DNA from: Bacteroidales bacterium
Lineage (GTDB): Bacteria > Bacteroidota > Bacteroidia > Bacteroidales > UBA932
DNA: 64,000 nucleotides
NCBI GenBank assembly: GCA_020026275.1
Contig: JAHHQQ010000006.1
Coordinates: 26,628-90,627, forward strand
Direction of reading: 5' to 3'
In this document: positions 19,556-27,718 of the stretch, one piece after another
How positions within the stretch are numbered: the first letter of the stretch is position 1
Layout: each line of letters begins with the position of its first letter
Made by a program: the position numbers and the translations under genes
The notes under the pieces: model-generated
The model's input: only the letters and a program-made list of their open reading frames with translations
Told to the model about the DNA's origin: nothing
Databases searched by the model: none

Positions 19556-19749
19556 TTTTTTAATTATTTTCGAATGTCAAGACACTCCTTTGAATATAAC
19601 CTGGTATCGACCTTGCGGAACGATTTCTGTCTGAATCTTGGATTTCCTCATCTACATTTGCAGCTGCAGTGATGAATCCAATCAACAGAATACTCTCTAT
19701 CCACCAATCTGGTCATTTTGGATTTAATGATTAAATTCTTAATTACGCA

Positions 19750-19778
19750 CAAAATTATAAAAATATATTAATTATCAA
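19750..19778 (-). promoter_or_regulatory. Candidate promoter for the DUF4434 lipoprotein gene
   Basis: On the minus strand TAATTTTG (19750-19757) matches TAnnTTTG, and a TTG lies 18 bases upstream (19776-19778). This would give a leader of about 190 bases before the ATG at 19555. No gene lies in the leader region and no riboswitch was recognised. Confidence 0.45.
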
Positions 19779-20014
19779 CAAGTCATTTATTAATATTTTT
19801 ATAAATATACTGAAATCATTCCTTTAGAACAGCTTGTAATTTGCCGGTATCCTTGCATTTTTTTTAATCGCCTCTAAGCTAAAAGGCTTAAGAGCTTGAA
19901 AAAGCCCAAGTTGTCGAGTCTGAGCACTTCGTGAGCGACGTCGTGAAGAAATATATGATTGAAATAATGCGGCAAATCTTGTTTTTGGAGATTCAGGAAA
20001 CGCATCGCCCATTC
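19779..20014. other. Intergenic stretch with an unexplained open frame
   Basis: This is the rest of the gap between the second SusD gene and the DUF4434 lipoprotein promoter. A minus-strand frame of 60 codons (19874-20056) reads through the terminator hairpin and ends with LHDVAHEVLRLDNLG. It has no plausible promoter because it starts inside the terminator. I do not call it a gene. The segment has a mixed base composition and may be a dispersed non-coding element. Confidence 0.4.
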
Positions 20015-20052
20015 AAAAAACAAAGCGCTGGAAAAAAATTCCCAACGCTTTG
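20015..20052 (-). terminator. Rho-independent terminator after the second SusD gene
   Basis: On the minus strand CAAAGCGTTGGGAA pairs with TTCCAGCGCTTTG (one wobble, one bulge). It is followed directly by TTTTTT at 20015-20020. It lies 22 bases after the SusD stop codon. Confidence 0.88.
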
Positions 20053-20074
20053 TCAAAAATATGTATTATTGCAC

Positions 20075-21637
20075 TTAATTCTGTTCCCAGTCCAGCAAGA
20101 GTCTTTCCGATTCTGGTATCGGAAAGGTATACAATTTTACATCATCAGATGAGAACTTCCTGTCAATGACCGTACTGTTGAAATCGTTCGGGTTGGACAA
20201 GGCTTTCTTACTATAGGTAATGCCAGCTGCATCCAGACCGAAATTGAGACGTTTGAGATCATAGAATCTCAGGATTCCGGCAAATTCGCGACGGCGTTCA
20301 TCCAGAACATCTTGCAACGTACCATCAATCTTGGCCGCGGCCGCATCCTCCGTAAACCGACTCTTTCTCAGTACAGTCAAATACTCCTTGGCTTTTGCCG
20401 TATTCCCTTTGCGAGCAGAACACTCCGCAAGAATCAGATACATCTCCGCTGTAGTCGGTCCCAGAATCATGACACGATTACCGAACAGATTGAAACGTCG
20501 GTACACATGACGTTCCCATTCTTTCATGTTTTCCTGTTCTTCCTTGTCAAATCCGCCTGCTTCAAAACTACCAAAGCTGACCATGTAATTGTTGTCATAA
20601 AAACATTTCCATCTGGCGTCATGTTCTCTATCGTACAAGTTATAGAGAGATTCAGACATCGGATGAACAGATCCGCCGAACTTGTCCACCATGAATTGAG
20701 GGAGATAGAGTTCCTCATATTCCAAGAAGAAGGCGTCTCCTCCAAACTGTGCATTGAGATCCGTCTTGAAATCCTTGAATTCAATCTTCTCTCCGCTTGG
20801 TTTCCCATCTGCAGCCAAGATATCAATTGACTTGATTACTGATTTCACATACATTGGATCATCACTTATCTTGTGAAGAGCAGAATGCCCTTTGAGAGCA
20901 GCATCGGCCGCTTTCATGGCATCATCATAATTGCCAAGATAAAGTTCGATACGGGCCCTTGCGGCATTTAGAGAAGGAAGAGTCACACGAAAATTCTTAT
21001 CCAAAGAGAAAGTGGTTCTGCCCGCCGCCACCAATGCTTTCTCTGCCGCATCCAGATCGGCAAGAATACGGGAAACCGTATACTCCACTGTCTTTCTGGC
21101 CGGAATGCCATCCGGTGCGGCCAAAGTATTGTCCCTGTAGCCGATCCCTGGAGCCTTCATGTCATACTGGCAATAATTGACCAGACCGAAGAAATGGAAC
21201 CATGCCCTGTTGAAAAGCGCTTCGCCACGAACTTGCTCCCTCATTTCAGGAGTCGTCTGCACCACCTTGTCCAAATAGTCCAACACTACGTTGAATGTAA
21301 ACATATTGTTGTAGACTTCTGTCCATGTTGCACCAGTCATGACAGGATTGTTCTGAAGGAAATCCCGGTCTGCTACACTGGCTTGATAGACCTTGGCGTT
21401 TCCTGTTTTCTTGTAGACATAAGGGCTGACTTGGACATCATCTGAGAATAACAGATTCTCAGTCCACATATAATTGATATTATTGTAGAATCCGGAATTC
21501 CCCATCAAATGATAGAGCTGTTCCATTGTGTTGATTGTTGCATTTCCACTTTTGTCTGGAGTTTCTTCCAGAAAAGAACAGGAAGTGACCATGAACAGAC
21601 CGATAACGGATAAGATAGTATATTTTTTCATTTTCAT
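20075..21637 (-). CDS. SusD/RagB-family lipoprotein (second pair)
   Basis: A 520-residue SusD homologue with lipoprotein signal (LSVIGLFMVTSCSFLEETPD). Typical family segments include QVRGEALFNRAWFHFFGLVNYCQYD, here split over a helix, then LNAARARIELYLGNYDDAMKAAD and MILGPTTAEMYLILAECSARKGN. VLDERRREFAGILRFYDLKRL replaces the more common ERxxELxFEGxRxxDLxRW. The SusC stop and the SusD start overlap by one base (TGATG), pointing to translational coupling. It ends 22 bases before a clear terminator. No glycosidase is cotranscribed, so the ligand of this pair is unknown and need not be a glycan. Confidence 0.92.
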   Translation of the reverse strand: MKMKKYTILSVIGLFMVTSCSFLEETPDKSGNATINTMEQLYHLMGNSGFYNNINYMWTENLLFSDDVQVSPYVYKKTGNAKVYQASVADRDFLQNNPVMTGATWTEVYNNMFTFNVVLDYLDKVVQTTPEMREQVRGEALFNRAWFHFFGLVNYCQYDMKAPGIGYRDNTLAAPDGIPARKTVEYTVSRILADLDAAEKALVAAGRTTFSLDKNFRVTLPSLNAARARIELYLGNYDDAMKAADAALKGHSALHKISDDPMYVKSVIKSIDILAADGKPSGEKIEFKDFKTDLNAQFGGDAFFLEYEELYLPQFMVDKFGGSVHPMSESLYNLYDREHDARWKCFYDNNYMVSFGSFEAGGFDKEEQENMKEWERHVYRRFNLFGNRVMILGPTTAEMYLILAECSARKGNTAKAKEYLTVLRKSRFTEDAAAAKIDGTLQDVLDERRREFAGILRFYDLKRLNFGLDAAGITYSKKALSNPNDFNSTVIDRKFSSDDVKLYTFPIPESERLLLDWEQN

Positions 21638-24600
21638 CAGAATGCGAGTTTAAGTCCAAAATTACAATTGATGAGTGGTTTCAATGTGCCAGGCAATGCA
21701 AGCGGATCTACCTTGCGGGAATTGGCGACCCACAGTGGAGGCAAATTGTTCACCTCACCGTAGATGCTGCATGATCCGATTGCAGTCTTCCTCAACCATC
21801 TGGCAGGAAGAGACCAACCTACATAGACAGAGCTGACACGAATGGTGGCGGCACTCATGACATTCTTTTCTGCACGGTTGTAGAGGTTGAACATATAGTT
21901 GTACAGGCCTCCTGCATTCAACATTTCATGGTTCTTTTCATTGAAAAGAGGCATCGTGAAAGAACCATTCGTATAGCCGGAAGCATCGTTGGCCAATGCC
22001 CCTTCAAGGTAGTGTCCAAAACCTTTGGTTGTGGCAGAAATCAAAGAAGATTCATTGTCTGCCCATACGAACTTATGACCGAAACTGCTGGTCAACTGGA
22101 ATGAAAGGGTCACTCCGTAAATATTGAAGGAATTCCTGAAGCTGAGGTTGTATGGGGCGACCGCTGTGCCGCAATAGCGGAGCCAGTTGCCGTCAGCTGG
22201 TCCTTCACCTGGAGCCAAGACATCGTCAATATGTGAACTTTCCTTACTGTTCACAATCACTTCCGCTCCGTCCTTTCCTTGAATCTTCATCAGGCCTTCC
22301 TCTGTATAACCTGTCACTTTGAAAGCCCAGATTGGTGAAAGTGGCAGTCCCTCCACATAATTTCCTCCTGGCTTGACAATCTTCGCATTGTAGTCCTTCA
22401 CTGTATTCCGATTCCATGAAAAATTAAAATCCCCATTCCAGGTAATACGGCTCGTAATATAGAATCGGGAGCCAAGAGTCATCTCAATACCTTCGTTCAA
22501 GATGGCAGCATTGTTATACACCATGGATTCTGAGGAATTCACGATAATCGGTACCGCCGCTGGAGCAATCACGTCGTAAGAATAACGGTTGTAATATTCC
22601 AAGCTTCCATACAGTTTGGCATGGAAAAAAGAAAAGTCGATACCGGCATTTCCCGTACGGGCTTTTTCCCAGGTCAAGGACGGATTACCCTTGAGGTTCA
22701 CGACAGCATACGGATCATTGTCTGTATAATCTGGATTGCCTGGCTTGGTGGTAATGGTCGTAAGAGTGGAAATGCTCTTCTTGCCGGCGGCGATTCCCGA
22801 AAGTCCATAAGAAGTCCTCAACTTGAGATGGTCAATCCACGAAACCTGCCGGACAAATTTTTCCTTGTCCACATTCCACACGAGTCCCACCGACCAGAAT
22901 GGAGAGAAACGCGAAGCCATTTTATCGGAAATGAAGTTGGAGGCATCAGTCCTGACACTCGCTGTGATACCATAACGTTTGTCATACATATAAGACATAT
23001 TGAAAGCCATGGACATGCCACGATCAGAAAAAATGGAGAGCTTTCCTAATCCACTGTACGGATATTTCTTCTTGGTACCGAAAATAGTATCGTATTTCCC
23101 TTGAAAATCAGGGACAGTCTCAGTCAAATTGGTAAATTTATCATATCCGTACGCCGTATAACCAGGATCTCGTTCCAATACAGAAGAGGACATCTCTGCT
23201 ATTGCCATCAATGTCAGTTCATGTTTTTCGGCAAAAGAGTCGTTGTAGTCTATCTGGGCTCTGGCATTCCACGCAGTACAAGAAGAACCGTACATCCGGA
23301 TCATGCCTCCTTCCGGGAAGCTGCTGACATATTTTCCGGTCGCGGCATCGAGGGTGGAGAAAGTGTTGACCAAATCCCTGATTTCAAAAGCCTCCTTGAA
23401 CGTTTCTTCCTTGAAATCCTTCCGGGTATGTTCGAACTGTCCACGGAGAGAGATGTTGAGTGATTTCAAAGGATGAAAATCCATGGTCGCCTGTACACGT
23501 GCACCAAAATTTTTGTTTGTATTATTATGCTCTGACCTATCCTGAAGTGGGTTATATTCCCAGCTGGCTGGAGTTTTCCCTTTAAATTTCTGTTCATAAA
23601 TAGGTTGATAGAGAGTCCCGGAAGACACAATGTTCGCATAGGAGCCGTCTTCATTGAAAAGAGAAGTGAACGGAGTCGTGAAAGAAGCTGCCGAATTGAG
23701 AGAAAGACCATTCCCGGCAGATCTTCGGTAGTTCAAACTCAGATTCAGCCCGATACTGAACATTTTGTGGAGCTTGTAGGTATCAGCCATATTCAAAAGG
23801 AAACGATTCTCGTTGTCTCCTATAGATGAACCATCCAAATGGTTATAGAGAAGAGACATCTTGAAATTGTTGCTATTGGAATTGCCTGACATAGAGAAAT
23901 TATACTGCTGGCTGATGGCGTTGCGAAAGAAATGCTTGTTGTATTCATCCACCCATCTGCCCTCGCGTGAAAGCAAGTCAGCCTTTCCAGCCTCATATTG
24001 CTGTTCTGTAATGTTCTTGGTACGTTTGTACTCATAAACCAGAGAAGCCAGTTCAGACAAACTGTAATATGGGTTAGATGTATTTCCATACGGATCCACA
24101 GAGTTGAATATAGTGGAATATTTTTCCAGTCTCTCCATATAGGCAATCTGGCTCTGTCCATCGGCAAAATTGAAATAATGCTGGAGATCGTACCGGCTGG
24201 ACACGCCCACACGGGCATCCACCGATACCGCCACATGTCCATCGCCCTGGGCCTTCTTCGTCGTAACGACGATAACACCATTGGCGGCACGGGCTCCATA
24301 GATGGAGGTAGCAGCCGCATCCTTCAAAACAGTGATATTTTCCACATCATCTGGATTCACCATATCAAACGGATTTACTCCAGACTCATAGCTCTGTACC
24401 GGGAAACCGTCGATGACTACCAGCGGATTGCTGTCTCCATACGATCCGATATTTGCCTTGCCCCGAATAGTGAACTTGCCCTCCTTATCCATGGTCATAC
24501 CCGGGACCACTCCCTGCAGAGCTTCACCAACATTTGCAACAGGCTTGAGTTCAAGCTGTTCAGAGCTGATAGTCGCATAAGAACCTGCCGCCCGTTCACG

Positions 24601-25038
24601 GCTGATTTTCTGATAACCAGTGACGACTACGCCCTCCAAAGCCATGACATCATCCACAAGAACAATCTCTAGAGGTGCTTTTCCCCTTACACGTACTTTT
24701 TCTTCACGGAAACCAATCAGCTGGACAATCAACTGGTCACCGGGTTTAGCGGCAATAGAGAATGATCCGTCCAATTCGCTGATAGTATTGGCATCCTTGT
24801 TCTTGACGCTGATTACGGCACCGGGTATGGTACCTCCCCATTGATCACAAATTACTCCTTTGATCAAGTCTGGCTGATTTTTCTCAGGAGCTGCCGGCAT
24901 TGTCAAATCGGCAGAATCCAATGAAAAGAGCAGACTGTCCTTTACCTGAGGTCTCTCATTTGCTGTCGCACCGGTACTCACTACTGGCGCTGCCATCCAA
25001 AATGAGAAAATAATGGGAACCCAAAATTTTCGTTTCAT
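21637..25038 (-). CDS. SusC/RagA TonB-dependent transporter (second pair), no STN domain
   Basis: The ATG at 25038 is chosen. The frame extends two codons upstream only to a TTG. A signal peptide (MKRKFWVPIIFSFWMAAPVVS) is followed by a linker of about 50 residues. Then comes a carboxypeptidase-regulatory-like domain (GVICDQWGGTIPGAVISVKN), GVVVTGYQKISRERAAGSYA, the plug (NPLVVIDGFPV, DVENITVLKDAAATSIYGAR) and the barrel ending LINCNFGLKLAF. There is no STN domain, so signalling through a FecR protein is not expected, and none is encoded nearby. The upstream ECF sigma gene is only 65 bases away. It would import an unknown nutrient with its SusD partner. Confidence 0.94.
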   Translation of the reverse strand: MKRKFWVPIIFSFWMAAPVVSTGATANERPQVKDSLLFSLDSADLTMPAAPEKNQPDLIKGVICDQWGGTIPGAVISVKNKDANTISELDGSFSIAAKPGDQLIVQLIGFREEKVRVRGKAPLEIVLVDDVMALEGVVVTGYQKISRERAAGSYATISSEQLELKPVANVGEALQGVVPGMTMDKEGKFTIRGKANIGSYGDSNPLVVIDGFPVQSYESGVNPFDMVNPDDVENITVLKDAAATSIYGARAANGVIVVTTKKAQGDGHVAVSVDARVGVSSRYDLQHYFNFADGQSQIAYMERLEKYSTIFNSVDPYGNTSNPYYSLSELASLVYEYKRTKNITEQQYEAGKADLLSREGRWVDEYNKHFFRNAISQQYNFSMSGNSNSNNFKMSLLYNHLDGSSIGDNENRFLLNMADTYKLHKMFSIGLNLSLNYRRSAGNGLSLNSAASFTTPFTSLFNEDGSYANIVSSGTLYQPIYEQKFKGKTPASWEYNPLQDRSEHNNTNKNFGARVQATMDFHPLKSLNISLRGQFEHTRKDFKEETFKEAFEIRDLVNTFSTLDAATGKYVSSFPEGGMIRMYGSSCTAWNARAQIDYNDSFAEKHELTLMAIAEMSSSVLERDPGYTAYGYDKFTNLTETVPDFQGKYDTIFGTKKKYPYSGLGKLSIFSDRGMSMAFNMSYMYDKRYGITASVRTDASNFISDKMASRFSPFWSVGLVWNVDKEKFVRQVSWIDHLKLRTSYGLSGIAAGKKSISTLTTITTKPGNPDYTDNDPYAVVNLKGNPSLTWEKARTGNAGIDFSFFHAKLYGSLEYYNRYSYDVIAPAAVPIIVNSSESMVYNNAAILNEGIEMTLGSRFYITSRITWNGDFNFSWNRNTVKDYNAKIVKPGGNYVEGLPLSPIWAFKVTGYTEEGLMKIQGKDGAEVIVNSKESSHIDDVLAPGEGPADGNWLRYCGTAVAPYNLSFRNSFNIYGVTLSFQLTSSFGHKFVWADNESSLISATTKGFGHYLEGALANDASGYTNGSFTMPLFNEKNHEMLNAGGLYNYMFNLYNRAEKNVMSAATIRVSSVYVGWSLPARWLRKTAIGSCSIYGEVNNLPPLWVANSRKVDPLALPGTLKPLINCNFGLKLAF

Positions 25039-25103
25039 ATACAAGTTTCAAAAATAATTAACTTGTATATAGTCAAACAAGTCCTGTATACCCCTTAAGA
25101 AAT

Positions 25104-25646
25104 TTAAATTTTTTTTAATATTTTTTCACCAAGATAGTGCTTCAGGTTCTGACGAATGGTTTTCAAGGCAATTGTTATCCTGTGCTCCACCATTTTTTCT
25201 GAAATACCTTGCATCTGTGCAATTTCCGCATTGGATTTGAGACCATAACGGCTATGCAAAAAGGTGTTCCGAACCGGTTCTTTCAGTTGCAGCATACTAT
25301 CATAGACCACTTTCTGAATTTCTCTCACATATAGGTCAGATAATCCATCCTTGCAAAGGCTTTCCTGACAACATACATCCATCTCATATCGATAATATTC
25401 GGCAAAACGCCTGATAATTACGTCCCGCTTAAAATAATTGATAATCTTCTTCCTGGCAATCGCATAGACATAAGGGACCAGTTTTTCAGGACGGACCTGT
25501 TCCATATTCTCCCATAGAGCCATAAAGGACTCCTGCGAAATGTTACGAGAAAGTTCCCTGTCCTTGGTATAGAGCGTAAGATAAGAAACCATCTTGTCAA
25601 AATGCTCTTTGAAGATCTGATTGAATAACTGTTCTTTTTGCCGCAT
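25104..25646 (-). CDS. ECF-type sigma factor, no FecR partner nearby
   Basis: The ATG at 25646 is preferred over a TTG further upstream and gives 180 residues. Region 2 is visible in QLFNQIFKEHFDKMVSYLTL and RNISQESFMALWENME. Region 4 has QLKEPVRNTFLHSRYGLKSN and the helix-turn-helix AEIAQMQGISEKMVEHRITIA. It lies 65 bases before the SusC gene and is co-oriented with it. In most comparable loci a FecR gene separates the two. Here none exists and the transporter lacks the STN domain, so regulation must differ. The upstream region (25690-26120) holds repeats rather than a clean promoter. Confidence 0.92.
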   Translation of the reverse strand: MRQKEQLFNQIFKEHFDKMVSYLTLYTKDRELSRNISQESFMALWENMEQVRPEKLVPYVYAIARKKIINYFKRDVIIRRFAEYYRYEMDVCCQESLCKDGLSDLYVREIQKVVYDSMLQLKEPVRNTFLHSRYGLKSNAEIAQMQGISEKMVEHRITIALKTIRQNLKHYLGEKILKKI

Positions 25647-25772
25647 TGAAATTTTGAGCAATTCAAATGATGCCTGTTTAGTTCTCGGCTAAGATAGACC
25701 AAATATTCTTATTTTCAAGTTTTTCAATATATATCTTTTCCCGTCCCTCCCGTTTTCCGTTTCCCATCCACT

Positions 25773-25796
25773 CCCGTTTCCGGGAAATGTCCGTGT
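25773..25796. repeat. 24-bp direct repeat, copy 1
   Basis: The stretch begins CCCGTTTCCGGGAAATGTCC and is identical over 24 bases to 26096-26119. It contains a small hairpin (CCCG, four bases, CGGG). With copy 2 it brackets a 104-base tandem duplication. Confidence 0.9.
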
Positions 25797-25889
25797 CCAG
25801 ATGGATGTGCCACTTCCAGAGTTCGGCTGCCGCAAGTCCATAGGGAAAGATTGTTTCGCAAGTCCGGGCGCTGAGGTCGAGAAGTCCGC

Positions 25890-26100
25890 AGTCTCTTGGG
25901 GGAAGAAGGAAATGAGTCGTTTTCTCACTTTCGTAATATGCTGATGTACAGTTTATTGCAAGACCGCTAAAATTGAAGATTTCCTGCTACCCGCTCTTTA
26001 GGAGGGGACAGGGAAATGGTTGATTCTCCTACTTTCGTAAAATGTTGACGTACAGCCGGTTGCAAGACAGTAAAAATTTGGGATTTCCCACTACCCCCGT
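25890..26100. repeat. Two imperfect tandem copies of a 104-base unit
   Basis: Landmarks recur at exactly 104-base spacing: ACTTTCGTAA at 25927 and 26031, TTGCAAGAC at 25956 and 26060, and GATTTCC at 25978 and 26082. The copies differ by substitutions but not by length between these landmarks. No gene is apparent. The 25662-26126 gap between the sigma gene and the GDPD-like gene consists mostly of this repeat block. Confidence 0.88.
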
Positions 26101-26119
26101 TTCCGGGAAATGTCCGTGT
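26096..26119. repeat. 24-bp direct repeat, copy 2
   Basis: Identical to 25773-25796, 323 bases away. It starts at the end of the second tandem unit and stops seven bases from the end of the GDPD-like gene. A diverged relative lies near 59318-59360. Confidence 0.9.
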
Positions 26120-26126
26120 GGCCGGG

Positions 26127-27371
26127 TCAACATTTCGACGCCTTGTAATCGATCATGAAGATTTCAACCTCACCGACGGCAATCACCTTGAAGGTCGGAC
26201 TCTGCTCAAGAAAATAGGTGCTGACCCACTCCGTACAGGTTCCATCGCTGGTAATTTCTACCCCTTCATGACTTTCATGTCCAAAATACTCGATACGTAA
26301 TGTTCCCTTGAACTTCATTTTCAACGAACCTTTTCCCAAATAAACTTCGGGAAGTGTCTTGGTGATGGTTCCACCTTCTTTCAAAGTCAAGATTCCATCC
26401 TTGACTTTTCCCCGCTTCACTTCAAAATCGGAATAGTCAAAATCTCCTTTCAGATTACACAAATTACCATTTTCAAAATCATTGACAAACGAAGCCGTCG
26501 CCGAAAAGTCCCCTCCAAGATTGAAGAAGGTCATCGTCTGGTCTGTCGGAGTATAGGACCCGGCGATTCCGATCATACAGTTCTTTTCGTGGACGGCTTG
26601 GATGAGTTCTTCCATCGTCCCTTCTGAAAGGAATTTGCTGAAAGACTCAGAATTCAGACAGTGCATGTATGGAGCGCCGTAGGTGTCACATTGCTCCAAC
26701 ACATCCTGAATAGTACTGGAGCTGGAATAATTCATGACATAGCCGCCATAACCATCTTTCCTGACATCCTTCCCGGAATTGTCATAGACATAGAGAATCA
26801 GATCATCCCCAAAATATTTCCGTCCCAGGGATTTCGTCTCCGGCATATAGGACACCAAGGCAGAGATACCGTTCCTCCGACATTCAAGAAAAGCCTCCTC
26901 CAGAGTGGGAATGGCGGTACGATGCTTTTCATATTTGGTATTATAACGCAAATTCTGTCTTATCCAATCATACGTCACAGAATTGATATAAGTGTCTTCA
27001 TGAGAAAAACCTCCATCCAAATCCTCCACTTCCCTGCCGAACTTACCCCTAATCCCATGAATTGGAATCAAAACTCCATCCTTCGTCTTGATTGCATTGA
27101 GCTCAATATATTTCATGCCCAACCGAGCCGTTGCATTGACATCAATGAGTGACTGACAAGGAATAGCCGGACGGGTTCCATATATCTGGTCAATGAACAA
27201 GTGACCATAACAATGACGGCCCCCCATCATGAATTCATTATTTGCCCTCAAAATGGCAGTATTGTGCTGCGGTGTCCGATGGTCCTGCTCTGGGTGTACC
27301 TCAGCCGATATTCCTGCAGACATAAACATGAGCAATGTCTGGACCATCCAAAAAATTCGATTCCTGGTCAT
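26127..27371 (-). CDS. GDPD/PI-PLC-like secreted protein with altered active site
   Basis: A 414-residue exported protein with an uncleaved or cleaved N-terminal leader (IFWMVQTLLMFMSAGISA). The first 280 residues resemble the glycerophosphodiester phosphodiesterase/PI-phospholipase C barrel: ATARLGMKYIELNAIKTKDG and VLIPIHGI align with the family pattern YIExD...TxDGVxVxxHD. The metal-binding Asp of ExD is Asn here and the HD pair is HG. The HRG and ENT motifs are also not clearly preserved. The last 120 residues form a beta-domain (GKGSLKMKFKGTLRIEYFGH), perhaps carbohydrate binding. A good promoter lies directly upstream, so it is a single-gene transcript. It may be a lyase-type or binding-only relative. 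The reaction is not assigned. Confidence 0.7.
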   Translation of the reverse strand: MTRNRIFWMVQTLLMFMSAGISAEVHPEQDHRTPQHNTAILRANNEFMMGGRHCYGHLFIDQIYGTRPAIPCQSLIDVNATARLGMKYIELNAIKTKDGVLIPIHGIRGKFGREVEDLDGGFSHEDTYINSVTYDWIRQNLRYNTKYEKHRTAIPTLEEAFLECRRNGISALVSYMPETKSLGRKYFGDDLILYVYDNSGKDVRKDGYGGYVMNYSSSSTIQDVLEQCDTYGAPYMHCLNSESFSKFLSEGTMEELIQAVHEKNCMIGIAGSYTPTDQTMTFFNLGGDFSATASFVNDFENGNLCNLKGDFDYSDFEVKRGKVKDGILTLKEGGTITKTLPEVYLGKGSLKMKFKGTLRIEYFGHESHEGVEITSDGTCTEWVSTYFLEQSPTFKVIAVGEVEIFMIDYKASKC

Positions 27372-27426
27372 TTGGTTATTTGTTGATTATATGTGCGGCA
27401 GACTTTCTCAAATACCTGCCAGAGAA

Positions 27427-27457
27427 CAAATATACTATTTTTCGTATTTGTCACAAA
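27427..27457 (-). promoter_or_regulatory. Bacteroidota-type promoter for the GDPD-like gene
   Basis: On the minus strand TTTG (27454-27457) is followed after 19 bases by TATATTTG (27427-27434), a full match to the TTTG/TAnnTTTG consensus and spacing. The predicted leader is about 50 bases. Confidence 0.75.
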
Positions 27458-27522
27458 CTATAAGTCATAGAGTTTCCAGATTCCCTGAACTTGCTCCTCT
27501 CTCCTCCTGCCGAGATACTCTC

Positions 27523-27553
27523 TTGCATTTCATCTATGGATTAACTATCTTTC
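27523..27553 (+). promoter_or_regulatory. Candidate promoter for the acyl-CoA ligase gene
   Basis: TTG at 27523-27525 is followed after 20 bases by TATCTTTC (27546-27553), one mismatch from TAnnTTTG. The leader to the ATG at 27719 would be about 160 bases. Nothing else was recognised in it. Confidence 0.45.
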
Positions 27554-27718
27554 GCAGATTCAGTTCCATTCTGCTTGCAGAATCATCCGATCCGACCCAT
27601 GCAGATAATATGGACGACATTCAATAAACGTTTAACTGGAATGATTGCGACCATGCTTCCTGACTTCGAAAAAGATTTTTCCGGGAAGTTCTGGCCCAAT
27701 CACAAATCAATAATCTTT

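Noticed and set aside
25773..26119. CRISPR array
   Set aside because: Only two exact repeats 323 bases apart with a tandem duplication between them; no regular spacers and no cas genes.
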